Positions 1 to 8,754 of a stretch of DNA of 64,000 bases are shown here, piece after piece. The translations under genes and the position numbers were made by a program. This DNA comes from Desulfuromonadaceae bacterium. Its GTDB lineage: Bacteria; Desulfobacterota; Desulfuromonadia; Desulfuromonadales; Desulfuromonadaceae. The stretch covers positions 1-64,000 of the forward strand of contig JAFGXV010000019.1 of assembly GCA_016936455.1 (NCBI GenBank), written 5' to 3'. A model generated the notes under the pieces. It was not told where the DNA came from, searched no databases, and saw nothing but the letters and a program-made list of their open reading frames with translations. Position 1 is the stretch's first letter. Each line of letters starts with the position of its first letter.

Positions 1-1
1 C

Positions 2-376
2 AAGCGGCGCATCTCGGCCATTCAGAGTTCCACCGGCAGCGCAGTCAACGACACCAACCACATCACCCAGGTCATCCGCGAGGTCAGCGATCTGGTCAAC
101 AGCATTGCCGCCTCGATAGAAGAGCAGTCGGTGGTGACGCGCGATGTGGCAGGAAACATCGCCCAGGCCTCGGCCGAGGTCACGGAGGCCAACGACCGGC
201 TCAATCAGACGGCGCGGGTATCCCAGACCATTGCCGAGGACATTGCCGGCGTCAGCGCCACGGTGGAACAGATCCGACAGGGCAATCTGCAGGTGCAGGG
301 CAGTGCCCAGGCGCTGTCGCAGCTGGCCCAACAACTCGACGGCATGATTGACGGCTTTAAACTCAAGGCGTCCTAA
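2..376 (+). CDS. methyl-accepting chemotaxis protein, C-terminal end (partial)
   Basis: The reading frame is open from the left edge and ends at TAA 374-376, so only the last ~124 residues are present. The sequence is a continuous heptad-like coiled coil rich in Ala, Ser, Gln and Val, including an SIEEQS stretch and IAQASAEVTEAN, typical of the cytoplasmic signalling hairpin of chemoreceptors that contacts CheA and CheW. There is no C-terminal CheR-binding pentapeptide; the protein ends DGFKLKAS. cheW, cheB and cheR follow at once on the same strand, which supports the call. The sensory domain and any membrane segments lie outside the window. Confidence 0.85.
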   Translation, partial: KRRISAIQSSTGSAVNDTNHITQVIREVSDLVNSIAASIEEQSVVTRDVAGNIAQASAEVTEANDRLNQTARVSQTIAEDIAGVSATVEQIRQGNLQVQGSAQALSQLAQQLDGMIDGFKLKAS

Positions 377-396
377 CCTTTTCAACGCGAGTAGCT

Positions 397-858
397 ATGA
401 ATCTTCTCCAGAATGAAGCCGAACAGAATCAGCTGCTGATCACCTTTCAGCTTGGTGACAGCGTCTTTGCCATTCCTTCGGATCAGGTCCAGGAAGTAGT
501 CAAGCCTAGTCTCTTTACCCCGGTACACCATGCACCGGATTATGTGCTGGGCATCCGCAACCTGCGTGGCCGGGTGGTGACCCTGATCGACCTCAGCGTG
601 CGTCTCGGCCTCGGCGAGGCGCTGGAGTGTCCCGACAATCGGGTGCTGATCGTGGCCTGGCGACATGAAATTGTTGGCCTGCTGGTGGATCGCATTGCCG
701 ACACGGTCGCCATCACGCCCGATGCCGTGCAGGACGTTCCGGCCAATCTGCATGATGTGCGCGCCGACAGCCTGACCGGCATCACCCGTCAGGGCGAGCG
801 AACCATCGCCATCCTCAATCTGGACGCCGTCCTGGCGATGAGCAAGGAGAGAAACTGA
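397..858 (+). CDS. cheW: chemotaxis coupling protein CheW
   Basis: A 153-residue single-domain CheW protein, the adaptor that links chemoreceptors to the CheA kinase. The CheW fold is recognisable from the N-terminal FQLGDSVFAIPSDQVQEV strand pair, the central YVLGIRNLRGRVVTLIDLSVRLGL segment (the conserved NLRG-VVxxIDL signature) and the later EIVGLLVDRIADTVAI strand. Length is normal for the family. It starts 20 bases after the receptor gene and is separated from cheB by only four bases, so it is part of one transcription unit. The ribosome binding site is weak. No CheA gene is visible here; it must be encoded elsewhere. Confidence 0.93.
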   Translation: MNLLQNEAEQNQLLITFQLGDSVFAIPSDQVQEVVKPSLFTPVHHAPDYVLGIRNLRGRVVTLIDLSVRLGLGEALECPDNRVLIVAWRHEIVGLLVDRIADTVAITPDAVQDVPANLHDVRADSLTGITRQGERTIAILNLDAVLAMSKERN

Positions 859-862
859 GCCT

Positions 863-1996
863 ATGAGCTTACGTGTCGTGGTGGCCGATGACTCGGCTCT
901 GTTTCGGCGAGTTCTTTCCGATGTGCTCTCGGCCCTGCCAGAGGTCGAGGTGGTGGGCAGTGCGCCCAATGGCGCGCTGGCCGTCAAAAAGGTGCGCGAA
1001 CTCCAGCCCGACCTGCTGACGCTGGATCTGGAAATGCCGGAGATGGACGGCCTTGGCGTGCTGGAACAGCTGGCCAAGGAGGGCATCGAAGTCTCGGTAC
1101 TGGTAGTCAGCGCCAAGACCAGCCACGGCAGCCAACTGACCTTGCAGGCGCTGGGCAAAGGCGCCTTCGACTTCATCACCAAACCCGAGGGACTATCCGC
1201 CGAGGAGAGTCGCGACCACATTCGCGCCAAGCTGACGCCGCTGGTGAGGACGCTGGCGAGCCGTCTGAGTATCAAAAAAATTCTCAAGCAACAGATTGCC
1301 CGACCTGCGGCCGCTGCGGACAGCAGCCGATCCGCCACGTCTGCGGCGACGGCCATTGCCGTCACCAGCACACCACCCATCACCACCACCCGCGCCGTGC
1401 CGCCATCCTCACCGGTCAAGCTGGTGCTGATCGGCGTTTCAACCGGAGGCCCGGCCGCGCTGACCCAGTTGCTGCCCACTCTGCCGCCGGATCTGGGCGT
1501 TCCAGTCCTGATCGTCCAGCACATGCCGGAAAAGTTCACCCGCTCGCTGGCCGAAAATCTTGACGGGCGCTGCGCCCTCGGCGTCCATGAAGCCGTGGAC
1601 GGTGAAACCATCGAGGCCAACCAGATGTACATCGCGCCCGGGGGCCGCCAGATGAAGATCGAGCCGGGGCCGAATGGCTCCCGCATCGTTCGCATCACCG
1701 ACGATCCGCCAGAAAACAACTGCAAACCGGCGGTCGACTATCTGTTCCGCTCCGTGGCCAGCCAGTTTCCCGGTCAGGCCATGGCCGTCATCCTCACCGG
1801 CATGGGCAGCGACGGCACCATCGGCGTGCGTCTGCTGCGCCGTCACGGTTGCTTTACCATCGCTCAGGATGAAGCCAGCTGCGTGGTTTACGGCATGCCG
1901 AAATGTGTGGTCGAGGCCGGTTGTGCCGATGCCGTGCTCCCTCTTGACCAGATCGGCCGACGGATTGTCAGCGCCGTGCGCGGACGCTTTTTATGA
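863..1996 (+). CDS. cheB: chemotaxis response regulator protein-glutamate methylesterase CheB
   Basis: A 377-residue two-domain enzyme that removes methyl groups from chemoreceptors when phosphorylated. The N-terminal receiver carries the acidic pair in VVVADDSALFRR, the phosphoacceptor Asp55 in TLDLEMPEMDG and the Lys in FITKP. A Pro/Ala/Thr-rich linker (about residues 150-185) leads to the methylesterase domain, with the catalytic triad visible as Ser193 (GVSTGGPAAL), His220 (IVQHMPEKF) and Asp317 (TGMGSDG), at spacings matching the enteric enzyme. Its stop overlaps the start of cheR in an ATGA arrangement, implying translational coupling with the opposing methyltransferase. Confidence 0.96.
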   Translation: MSLRVVVADDSALFRRVLSDVLSALPEVEVVGSAPNGALAVKKVRELQPDLLTLDLEMPEMDGLGVLEQLAKEGIEVSVLVVSAKTSHGSQLTLQALGKGAFDFITKPEGLSAEESRDHIRAKLTPLVRTLASRLSIKKILKQQIARPAAAADSSRSATSAATAIAVTSTPPITTTRAVPPSSPVKLVLIGVSTGGPAALTQLLPTLPPDLGVPVLIVQHMPEKFTRSLAENLDGRCALGVHEAVDGETIEANQMYIAPGGRQMKIEPGPNGSRIVRITDDPPENNCKPAVDYLFRSVASQFPGQAMAVILTGMGSDGTIGVRLLRRHGCFTIAQDEASCVVYGMPKCVVEAGCADAVLPLDQIGRRIVSAVRGRFL

Positions 1997-2832
1997 CAAC
2001 CAAGCTCACGCCCCAGGGGTTTTCCGCCTGGAGCCAGTATATTCATGGGATCTGCTCAATCGAACTTGACAGCAGCAAGAGCTATCTCATTGAAACCCGC
2101 CTCAAGGGCCTGCTGCAGCAGACGGCAGCGACCAGCTACGAGGACCTGCTTCACCGTGTGCGCGGCGATGTCACGCGCAAGCTGGAGCAACAGGTGATCG
2201 ATGCCATCACCACCAACGAAACCTCGTTTTTCCGTGACAGCGCTCCCTTTGAACTGCTGCGCCACAAGCTGCTGCCCGAGCTGGTCGACCGCCGCCGCCA
2301 GAGCGGGATGCGACGGGTGCCAATCCGCATCTGGAGCGCGGCCTGTTCCACCGGACAGGAGGTCTACAGCACCGCCATTGTGCTCAAGGAGCTGCTGGGC
2401 AACGTCGGTGACTACGATATCCGCATTCTCGCCACCGATATTTCCGACCAGGCCATTGGCCAGGCCAGCCGTGGCCTGTTCAGTCCGCACGAAATCAGCC
2501 GCGGACTGGACCCCAGCCTGATCAACCGCCACTTTGTCGCCGAAGGGGACAAGTGGAAGATTCGCGACGAGCTGCGGGCCATGGCGACCTTCCGCACTCT
2601 GAACCTGTTTCAGCCGTTCAGCTTTCCGACCCCGTTCGACATCATCTTCTGCCGCAATGTGGCGATCTATTTCAACGAGTCCGACCGCATCCAGCTGTTC
2701 CGCAACCTTGGCCGTTTTCTCGCCCGCGACGGTGCACTGATCATCGGCTCCACCGAATCCATTACCGGTCTGTGTCCCGAGTTCAAACCCCAGCGCTACC
2801 ACCGTAGCGTTTTCTATCTTCAGGAAAAATAA
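1993..2832 (+). CDS. cheR: chemotaxis protein methyltransferase CheR
   Basis: A 279-residue S-adenosylmethionine-dependent methyltransferase that methylates glutamates of chemoreceptors. The N-terminal helical CheR domain contains the NETSFFRDSAPFELL signature. The SAM-binding domain has RIWSAACSTGQEVYS and then ILATDISDQAI, and the later FDIIFCRNVAIYFNESDR segment is typical of CheR. Length matches the family. The ATG overlaps the cheB stop by four bases, so methylation and demethylation enzymes are likely made together. Confidence 0.96.
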   Translation: MTTKLTPQGFSAWSQYIHGICSIELDSSKSYLIETRLKGLLQQTAATSYEDLLHRVRGDVTRKLEQQVIDAITTNETSFFRDSAPFELLRHKLLPELVDRRRQSGMRRVPIRIWSAACSTGQEVYSTAIVLKELLGNVGDYDIRILATDISDQAIGQASRGLFSPHEISRGLDPSLINRHFVAEGDKWKIRDELRAMATFRTLNLFQPFSFPTPFDIIFCRNVAIYFNESDRIQLFRNLGRFLARDGALIIGSTESITGLCPEFKPQRYHRSVFYLQEK

Positions 2833-2845
2833 TCGGAGCGCGCCC

Positions 2846-3988
2846 ATGACCTCCCTGTCCAGTTCCACCACCCTGACTCTTTCCGGCAAGGCCCCATTGA
2901 TTCTGGTGGTGGAGGACGAGCGCATGACCAGCCGCACGGTGCAGGTCATTCTGGAGCAGAGCGGCTTCCGGGTGCGCTGCGCCTTCAGCCTGGCTGAAGC
3001 CATGGCGGCCCTCAAAGAACAGCGCCCGAACCTGATCCTGCTCGACATCAGCCTGCCCGACGGCAACGGCTTCGAGGTCTGCCAGCACCTCAAGCAGGAA
3101 GCGGGCCTGTCGAAAATTCCGGTGCTGTTTATGTCGGCCCATGAAGATGTGGAGACCAAGATTCACGGCTTCGAGGTCGGCGGTGTCGACTACATCACCA
3201 AGCCGGTGGCCGGGGCCGAGCTGATAGCCCGCGTCACCACCCACCTCCGGTTGAGTCAGGCCTACGAGCAGCTGGCGGAACTGCAGGCTGAACGCATCCA
3301 GCGCCTGGCCGGAGCCCAGGAAGCCCTGATGCCTCAGCCAGCTGATCTGCCCGATGCGCGGTTTGCCATCCAGCTTCGGCAGATCCTGCGCGCCGGCGGC
3401 GATTTTTACGATGTCATTCCTGTCGGGCAAGGCATTGTCGACTATGTCGTGGCCGACGCCAGCGGCCATGATCTGGCGGCCTCCTTCTGGACGGCAGCCT
3501 TGAAAACCCTCATCGCCCAGAACGCCCAGCCGGAAAACCGGCCACTGGATATCGTCCATGCCATCAACAACAGTCTGCGCCGCATTCTGCCCAGCGGGGT
3601 CTTTTTCACCCTGATCTATGTCCGCATCAACCGCAACAAAAACCACCTCACCCTCATCAGTGCCGCCCATCCACCGTTGATTGTGGTGCCAAAGGATGGC
3701 ACGACACCCTACGCTCTGGAGCAGCCGGGAGACATTGTCGGGGTGTTCGAAGATGCTCTGTATGACAGCTGTAAATTCACCCTGAAACCGGGCGACCGGC
3801 TGCTGCTGTACTCGGACGGGTTGGTGGAACTGACCGGCGATGCCGGGCAGGGTCAGCAGCGACTGCTGGAGGCGGCGTCCACTCAGCGCGGGTTGGCGCT
3901 GAACGAACTGGTCAAACAGCTGGTGGAGGATCTGTGCCGCGGGCAACAGATTGGCGATGATATCGTGCTGATGGGTATCGAACTATGA
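2846..3988 (+). CDS. response regulator with PP2C-type (SpoIIE/RsbU-like) serine phosphatase domain
   Basis: A 380-residue fusion. The receiver (about residues 18-135) has the acidic pair in LVVEDERMTSRTV, the phosphoacceptor Asp in LILLDISLPDGNGFE and the Lys in DYITKPVAG. A short coiled coil (AYEQLAELQAERIQRL) connects to a PP2C/SpoIIE domain (about 175-380) with metal-binding acidic residues in GGDFYDVI and VADASGHD and the later LLLYSDGLVELTG and GDDIVLMGIEL motifs. Such proteins dephosphorylate an anti-sigma-factor antagonist in response to phosphorylation. The next gene overlaps by four bases and encodes the matching RsbW-type kinase domain, so the pair forms the core of a partner-switch. 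No STAS-domain antagonist gene is seen in the window. Confidence 0.88.
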   Translation: MTSLSSSTTLTLSGKAPLILVVEDERMTSRTVQVILEQSGFRVRCAFSLAEAMAALKEQRPNLILLDISLPDGNGFEVCQHLKQEAGLSKIPVLFMSAHEDVETKIHGFEVGGVDYITKPVAGAELIARVTTHLRLSQAYEQLAELQAERIQRLAGAQEALMPQPADLPDARFAIQLRQILRAGGDFYDVIPVGQGIVDYVVADASGHDLAASFWTAALKTLIAQNAQPENRPLDIVHAINNSLRRILPSGVFFTLIYVRINRNKNHLTLISAAHPPLIVVPKDGTTPYALEQPGDIVGVFEDALYDSCKFTLKPGDRLLLYSDGLVELTGDAGQGQQRLLEAASTQRGLALNELVKQLVEDLCRGQQIGDDIVLMGIEL

Positions 3989-4467
3989 CGGGCGCCGGGG
4001 CAAACAGGCTGCAGCTGACGCTGCCGTCGCAACTGGAAGCGGTCGATGGAGTCTGTGCCGCCGCCACAGCAGGGCTGAAGGAACGGGGACTCGACGGGCT
4101 CTGTTTTGCCGTCGAGCTGGTGATGCGCGAACTGCTCAACAACGCCATCCTGCACGGCAACCGCCTGCAGGCAAACAAGACCGTCGGCCTGAACCTGGCC
4201 ATCGGCCGCCGCTGGCTCAAAGTGAGGGTTGAGGATCAGGGGGCAGGGTTCGACTGGCGCCGCCGCCAGCGCCAGCCGCCGGAAGAAACGGCCGTGTCCG
4301 GCCGCGGCCTCGCCATCGCGCGCGGCTATGGCGAGCGACTGCGTTTCGGCGATCAGGGCCGCCGGGTCGAAGTCTGGTTCGACCTCGGCGGCCAGGGCGT
4401 CAGACCACCGGAATCAGGCCAAAGTCCTCCAGATATTTCAACACCTTCGCCTTATCAATCGGCTTGA
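3985..4467 (+). CDS. RsbW-like anti-sigma factor / serine-protein kinase (HATPase_c)
   Basis: A 160-residue GHKL-type ATPase of the anti-sigma kinase group. The N box is FAVELVMRELLNNAILHGN, the G1 box is VRVEDQGAGFDW and the G2-like box is GRGLAIARGYGERLRF. It overlaps the upstream phosphatase gene in an ATGA, indicating coupled synthesis. The recognisable fold ends near VEVWFDLGG; the last ~25 residues are Pro/Ser-rich and are encoded antisense to the 3' end of the convergent CheY-like gene (68-base overlap, 4400-4467), so this tail probably reflects a displaced stop codon and not a domain. Its partner protein and any sigma factor cannot be identified from here. Confidence 0.8.
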   Translation: MTGAGANRLQLTLPSQLEAVDGVCAAATAGLKERGLDGLCFAVELVMRELLNNAILHGNRLQANKTVGLNLAIGRRWLKVRVEDQGAGFDWRRRQRQPPEETAVSGRGLAIARGYGERLRFGDQGRRVEVWFDLGGQGVRPPESGQSPPDISTPSPYQSA

Positions 4468-4792
4468 CCAGATAGCCGTCACATTGAGCCTTGAATGACG
4501 CCATGATGGTCTTGCCATCGCCCAGGGCCGTGCTCATGATAATCTTGGACCCCGGCGCCCCTGAAAGCTCTTCCAGCTCGCGGATCGCCTTCAGCGCCTC
4601 GCGACCATTCATCTCCGGCATCACCACATCCAGACTGATCAGGTCGTAGGGGGCCTGCTGCTGCAGGGAAGCTTCGACCGCCTCGACGGCTTCGCGGCCA
4701 TTCGCGGCAATATGCACCTCGCCATAAGCACCAAGAATTTTCTGTAAAATGAGGCGGCTGGTAAATTCATCTTCCACAATCAGACATTTCAT
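4400..4792 (-). CDS. CheY-like single-domain response regulator
   Basis: A 130-residue stand-alone receiver. The acidic pair is in CLIVEDEFTSR, the phosphoacceptor Asp in LISLDVVMPEMNGREAL, the conserved Thr in IIMSTALGDG and the Lys in GYLVKPIDKAKV. A strong GGAGGGAG sits seven bases before the ATG. It lies 18 bases after the hybrid kinase gene and is the last gene of that minus-strand set, so it is a good candidate output for the kinase's HPt domain. The 3' end overlaps the end of the convergent RsbW-like gene by 68 bases. Confidence 0.93.
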   Translation of the reverse strand: MKCLIVEDEFTSRLILQKILGAYGEVHIAANGREAVEAVEASLQQQAPYDLISLDVVMPEMNGREALKAIRELEELSGAPGSKIIMSTALGDGKTIMASFKAQCDGYLVKPIDKAKVLKYLEDFGLIPVV

Positions 4793-4810
4793 CGTGTCAC
4801 TCCCTCCAGG

Positions 4811-7414
4811 TCAGCTTGCAGCGGGACCGGATGATCCCTGTTCAAGCTGCTTAAGAATCTGCATTTGTAGCGCATCACAGCCGGCAGCCAGATCGCCAAC
4901 AGTTTGTTGTAAAACATTCGGGTCGCCGGCCTTGCCGGCAGCTTCCATCCGCGCCGCCAGCGCACTGAGGCGGTTGCTGCCAACGTTGCTGAAAGCGCCC
5001 TTGAGTTTGTGTGCCTGCTCGCCAGCGCCACCGGCATTGCCACTGTCAACCAGCTGTTTCAGCTCCGCCAGTTCCTCGACGATATGGCCGAGAAAATCGC
5101 GCAGAATCAGTTCCGTCAGTTCGCGATCGCCCAGCATGCGCGACAGAAAGCCCTGGTAATCAAACAGCTCAAGCTCCGCCTTCTGTTCAGCACTCTGCGC
5201 CTCCTCCGTCAGCGACGGCGCCGCTGTCGCCACCGAGGCCGACTGTTCCTGCGCTGGCAGCCATTTACGGATCGTTTCCAGCAACTGGGTGGGGTGAAGC
5301 GGCTTGGTGAGATAATCGTTCATGCCGCTTTCCAGACACAGCTGCTTATCCGCCACCATGGCATGGGCCGTCAGGGCGATGATCGGCACCGGCGAACAGC
5401 CACAGGTCTGTTCATGGTAACGAATTGCACGTGCGGCCTCCGGCCCGTCCATCACCGGCATCTGCACATCCATCAGGATTAAATCGTAGTGATCCTGCGC
5501 CTGAGCGTCAACGGCTTCGCGACCATTTTCCACCGCCTGAATCTGAAAGCCGTACTTCTGGAGCATACCGATTGCAACCTGGCGATTGATGGGGTGATCC
5601 TCGGCCAGCAACAAACGGACACCGTCGAAGCGTTCACTGACGCACGCGGCCGCAGTGCCGACTACCGGCCGCGCCTGGCCGTGCAGCAGCGGCACCAGAA
5701 CCTGCCGGATGGCTGGCAGCAGCAGGGGCTTGGCAATCAGGGTCGAGAAACAGCTGGACACCGTCGGAGTTTCCGTCTCGTTTGCACCAAAGCGGGCCAG
5801 TTTCACCAGCTGCGGCGCCATGCGTCCATCATCGCGGATGGCCCGGCACAGGGCCTCGCTGTCCATCCTTAACAGGACAGACTCGATCAGCACCAAATCA
5901 TAGACCAAGCCGGCAGCGAACGCCTCCTCCATCGCCTGCAGCGCATCGCTCCCCAGAGCCACCCCCGTCACCTCGGCCCCGCACTGGCGACAGAGTTCTT
6001 CCAGCGCGGCGCGCTCGTGCTGCTGGGGATCGACGATCAGAATCCGCTGCCGCGCCAGCAGCTGGCGGTCATCGCCCTGCTCTGCCACCAGGCCGAAGCT
6101 CGCCGTAAACCAGAACTCCGCACCCGTTGTCGCGCCATCACTGACCACGCCGATGGTACCGTCCATCATTTCCGCCAGCTTTTTGCAGATGGCGAGCCCC
6201 AGACCGGTTCCGCCATATTTGCGCGACACCGAGCTGTCGACCTGGCTGAATTTGTTGAACAGCAGCGGCTGTTTTTCCGGCGGCACGCCGATGCCGCTGT
6301 CGCGGATGGAAAAACGCAGCACAACGCGCTCGGGCAGGCGTTGCTCCGTGGTCACGTGCACCGCTACAAGACCCCGATCGGTAAACTTGACGGCATTGCC
6401 GGCCAGATTGATCAGAATCTGGCGCAGCCGGTTGGCATCGCCATTGAGCTGCGACGGCACCGCCTCATCCACCCGGCAGACGAATTCCAGTCCTTTGCTG
6501 TGGGCACTGAGAGCGATGAGGGTGCTGAAATCCGCCAGGGTTTCGTGCAGATCGAAATCGGCCGTTTCCAGCAACAGGCGATCGGCCTCGATCTTCGACA
6601 GATCGAGAATGTCATTGATCAACTCCAGCAGCGTCTCCGCACTGCGCTGTACCGTTTCGGCATAACGCCGCTGCTGTTCATCCAGCCCGGTATCGAGCAG
6701 CAAACCGATCATACCCAGCACCCCGTTCATGGGGGTGCGGATCTCGTGGCTCATGTTGGCGAGAAATTCGCTTTTGGCCTGGTTGGCGGAGTCCGCCGCC
6801 TCGCGGGCAATGACCAGATCGCGCGTGCGCTCGGCCACCTGCTCTTCCAGCCCTTCCATCTGTTTGCGGATCACCGCCGACAGGGTCATCCCCTCCAGCG
6901 CGTAGGCGCAGGTGGACAGAATCATCGACAGAGCATTGAGTTTAGCGGTATCGACACAGGTACTGTCCGGCGGCAGACAGCCGATAAACATGCCGCGGAT
7001 GCGGGAGCGGGTTTCGATGACATGCAGCAACAGGGTCTGGCCGGCATAGGGACACAGCAGCGCCTGACTGCGGTTCAGAGCCCAGGCAAACGAGCCGTCA
7101 TGGATCATGGCATCAATCGCCTGCTGCATAGCCACGTACTGACTCTCGGGCCACCATACCTGCTGCTGGAAGCTGCCATCTTCCATGGAATCGAGAAAGG
7201 TAAAGCGCTCGAAGTGAATCAGGTTCTGAACCGGCTCGGCCGTCGCCCGGTAGATCTCCGTCGAGGTTGCGGCCTTGCCCAGTGTCGCCTGGAAGTCGCC
7301 GCTGCCAGCGAGCAGATCGAGAATGGCCACATAGTTGCGGTTGGTCTCTTCGAGAAACTCAATCCGCTCCTGATAGTAGGCGGTTTTATCTGGAAGATCT
7401 CCTGAGCCGGTCAT
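4811..7414 (-). CDS. hybrid sensor histidine kinase with two receivers and HPt domain
   Basis: An 867-residue soluble phosphorelay protein with no membrane segment. Order of domains: short N-terminal coiled coil, a GAF-like sensory region (about 35-175), a coiled coil, HisKA with His223 in [12 protein letters not shown], HATPase_c ([26 protein letters not shown]), a first receiver (about 458-575), a second receiver (about 600-720) with phosphoacceptor Asp649 in [13 protein letters not shown], and a C-terminal HPt with His802 in [12 protein letters not shown]. The first receiver is degenerate: the acceptor position is Glu511 (LVLIESVLL) and the acidic pair is reduced to DP. The start overlaps the upstream HDOD gene by four bases. 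Confidence 0.95.
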   Translation of the reverse strand: MTGSGDLPDKTAYYQERIEFLEETNRNYVAILDLLAGSGDFQATLGKAATSTEIYRATAEPVQNLIHFERFTFLDSMEDGSFQQQVWWPESQYVAMQQAIDAMIHDGSFAWALNRSQALLCPYAGQTLLLHVIETRSRIRGMFIGCLPPDSTCVDTAKLNALSMILSTCAYALEGMTLSAVIRKQMEGLEEQVAERTRDLVIAREAADSANQAKSEFLANMSHEIRTPMNGVLGMIGLLLDTGLDEQQRRYAETVQRSAETLLELINDILDLSKIEADRLLLETADFDLHETLADFSTLIALSAHSKGLEFVCRVDEAVPSQLNGDANRLRQILINLAGNAVKFTDRGLVAVHVTTEQRLPERVVLRFSIRDSGIGVPPEKQPLLFNKFSQVDSSVSRKYGGTGLGLAICKKLAEMMDGTIGVVSDGATTGAEFWFTASFGLVAEQGDDRQLLARQRILIVDPQQHERAALEELCRQCGAEVTGVALGSDALQAMEEAFAAGLVYDLVLIESVLLRMDSEALCRAIRDDGRMAPQLVKLARFGANETETPTVSSCFSTLIAKPLLLPAIRQVLVPLLHGQARPVVGTAAACVSERFDGVRLLLAEDHPINRQVAIGMLQKYGFQIQAVENGREAVDAQAQDHYDLILMDVQMPVMDGPEAARAIRYHEQTCGCSPVPIIALTAHAMVADKQLCLESGMNDYLTKPLHPTQLLETIRKWLPAQEQSASVATAAPSLTEEAQSAEQKAELELFDYQGFLSRMLGDRELTELILRDFLGHIVEELAELKQLVDSGNAGGAGEQAHKLKGAFSNVGSNRLSALAARMEAAGKAGDPNVLQQTVGDLAAGCDALQMQILKQLEQGSSGPAAS

Positions 7415-8262
7415 GCCGCCGCCATCATGATGGGAAGAATCTCCTGCAGCTGGCGATCGGACTGGTTGAAGATATTTTCGATCTCGCTCAGGGGCAGATC
7501 CAGCCGGTCGTAAGCCTGCTCATCCAGCGGCGAGATATAAAACTCCGAGCTCTCGCCAAAAACCAGGGCCTGACAGATAATATCGGCCAGATGAATGATG
7601 GTGGTATCACGCTGGAAACCTTCGGCCAGCGACGGCTGGTGATGATAGGTCACCAGGCTGGTGATGTTGGCCGGCAGCCCCCAGTGCGCCAGCAGCTCGC
7701 CGCCAAGGCGGCCGTGGTCGAAACCGAGCTTCTCCAGCTCGACATGATACAGCGGGCGCAGTTGCCGGTCGGCGGCCTGCTTGATCGCCCGCGCCTGCTC
7801 GCTGCGTTTTCCGAACAGCACCAGCAGGCCAATATCGTGCAGAATGCCGGCAATGAAATAACGCTCTATCGAGGGCTCGCGCAGAAAGGTGGCAATATTG
7901 CGCGCGATGATGCCGCAACCGACACTGTGGCGCCAATGGTTCATCAGGGAAAAACCCTCGGGCAGCTTTGCCGACTGGATGATGGAAACCGCCAGGCTCA
8001 GGTCGCGCACCTCGCGGGTACCGATCAGAGTACAGGCACGGCTGATAGTATCAACATTGGAGCGCCCGTAGAGCGGGCTGTTGGCCAGCTTGAGAATCCG
8101 CGCCGTCAGTCCGGCATCTTCGGAAATGATCTGGGCAATATCGTTGATGGAAGTGCGCGGATGATTCACGGCATCGTTGAGCCGGGCATAGATCAGCGGT
8201 GGCGAAAGGATCTCGCCGGTCTCGGCAATGAGCTGGTTAAGGGCCGGGCTCTCAGTCATCAT
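7411..8262 (-). CDS. HDOD domain-containing signalling protein
   Basis: A 283-residue HDOD protein, related to HD-domain phosphohydrolases but usually lacking their catalytic metal ligands; such proteins are common beside chemotaxis and two-component genes, where their biochemical role is unclear. Recognisable stretches are [29 protein letters not shown], the central [14 protein letters not shown] and [14 protein letters not shown], and [23 protein letters not shown]. It begins with two consecutive Met codons, overlaps the upstream small gene by 11 bases and the downstream hybrid kinase by 4, so the four minus-strand genes form one operon. Confidence 0.9.
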   Translation of the reverse strand: MMTESPALNQLIAETGEILSPPLIYARLNDAVNHPRTSINDIAQIISEDAGLTARILKLANSPLYGRSNVDTISRACTLIGTREVRDLSLAVSIIQSAKLPEGFSLMNHWRHSVGCGIIARNIATFLREPSIERYFIAGILHDIGLLVLFGKRSEQARAIKQAADRQLRPLYHVELEKLGFDHGRLGGELLAHWGLPANITSLVTYHHQPSLAEGFQRDTTIIHLADIICQALVFGESSEFYISPLDEQAYDRLDLPLSEIENIFNQSDRQLQEILPIMMAAA

Positions 8263-8587
8263 TCACCGCCTGCCGGTAAGCCGCCAGCCGCAGCAGCTCT
8301 TTGAAAAAGGGGTGCTCCAGATCGACCAGGCGGAAAAAGACTTCCATCTTTCTGGCCATGGCGGCCAGGTCCTCCTCACTGACGCTGCGCTGAGCACCAC
8401 CGTCGGCGCCGTCCTCCTCGCCCGCATCCAGAATATCAACCGTCTTGATGCCCCAGGTGCGGAACACGGTGAGATGCTGTGCGGTCAGCAGCGTGCCCTG
8501 ACTCGCCAGCAGACGACCGGTCCGGTCGCGCACATCCACCGCCAGTTTCATCTCCGGCCTTAACTGATCAATGACAAGAACAGCCAC
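8252..8587 (-). CDS. small conserved protein of chemosensory cluster, function unknown
   Basis: A protein of about 111 residues, beginning VAVLVIDQLRPEMKLAVDV. I place the start at a GTG at 8587 because a purine-rich AGAAAGG lies six bases upstream and because the LRPxMxLAxDVRDRxGRLLxxxGTxLT pattern, which I recognise from small proteins beside HDOD and diguanylate cyclase genes in Geobacter-like bacteria, then starts at the natural position. A longer frame begins at another GTG (8611) without a ribosome site. The C-terminal half is helical and acidic. It is the first gene of the minus-strand operon and overlaps the HDOD gene by 11 bases. No function can be assigned. Confidence 0.7.
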   Translation of the reverse strand: MAVLVIDQLRPEMKLAVDVRDRTGRLLASQGTLLTAQHLTVFRTWGIKTVDILDAGEEDGADGGAQRSVSEEDLAAMARKMEVFFRLVDLEHPFFKELLRLAAYRQAVNDD

Positions 8588-8703
8588 GCCCGCCCTTTCT
8601 GCGCCGGCCACGCGAAATAAGAGGAAACCGGAACCGTTCTATGGTACGCTCCAAGTTAAATTACCTTCAGATGACACCCCGGTGACAGTGTCGGGAATTG
8701 AGC

Positions 8704-8718
8704 AGAGACATTGTCTCT
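8704..8718. promoter_or_regulatory. palindrome AGAGAC-N3-GTCTCT in divergent promoter region
   Basis: A perfect 6+6 base inverted repeat with a three-base centre lies in the 167-base region between the divergent signalling operon (start 8587, minus) and the membrane protein gene (start 8755, plus). It falls between a possible -35 TTGAGC (8698-8703) and -10 TTGATA (8721-8726) spaced by 17 bases, a usual place for an operator. The promoter elements are weak, so this is a candidate site only. Confidence 0.35.
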
Positions 8719-8754
8719 TATTGATAAATAATCGTCAACAGCAGAGAAAAGTTC

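Noticed and set aside
382-1725. 447-codon minus-strand frame over cheW and cheB
   Set aside because: Antisense to two clear genes, low-complexity Ser/Arg/Ala translation, no ribosome site.
6017-7405. 462-codon plus-strand frame over the hybrid kinase
   Set aside because: Antisense shadow of a recognisable kinase; no domain.
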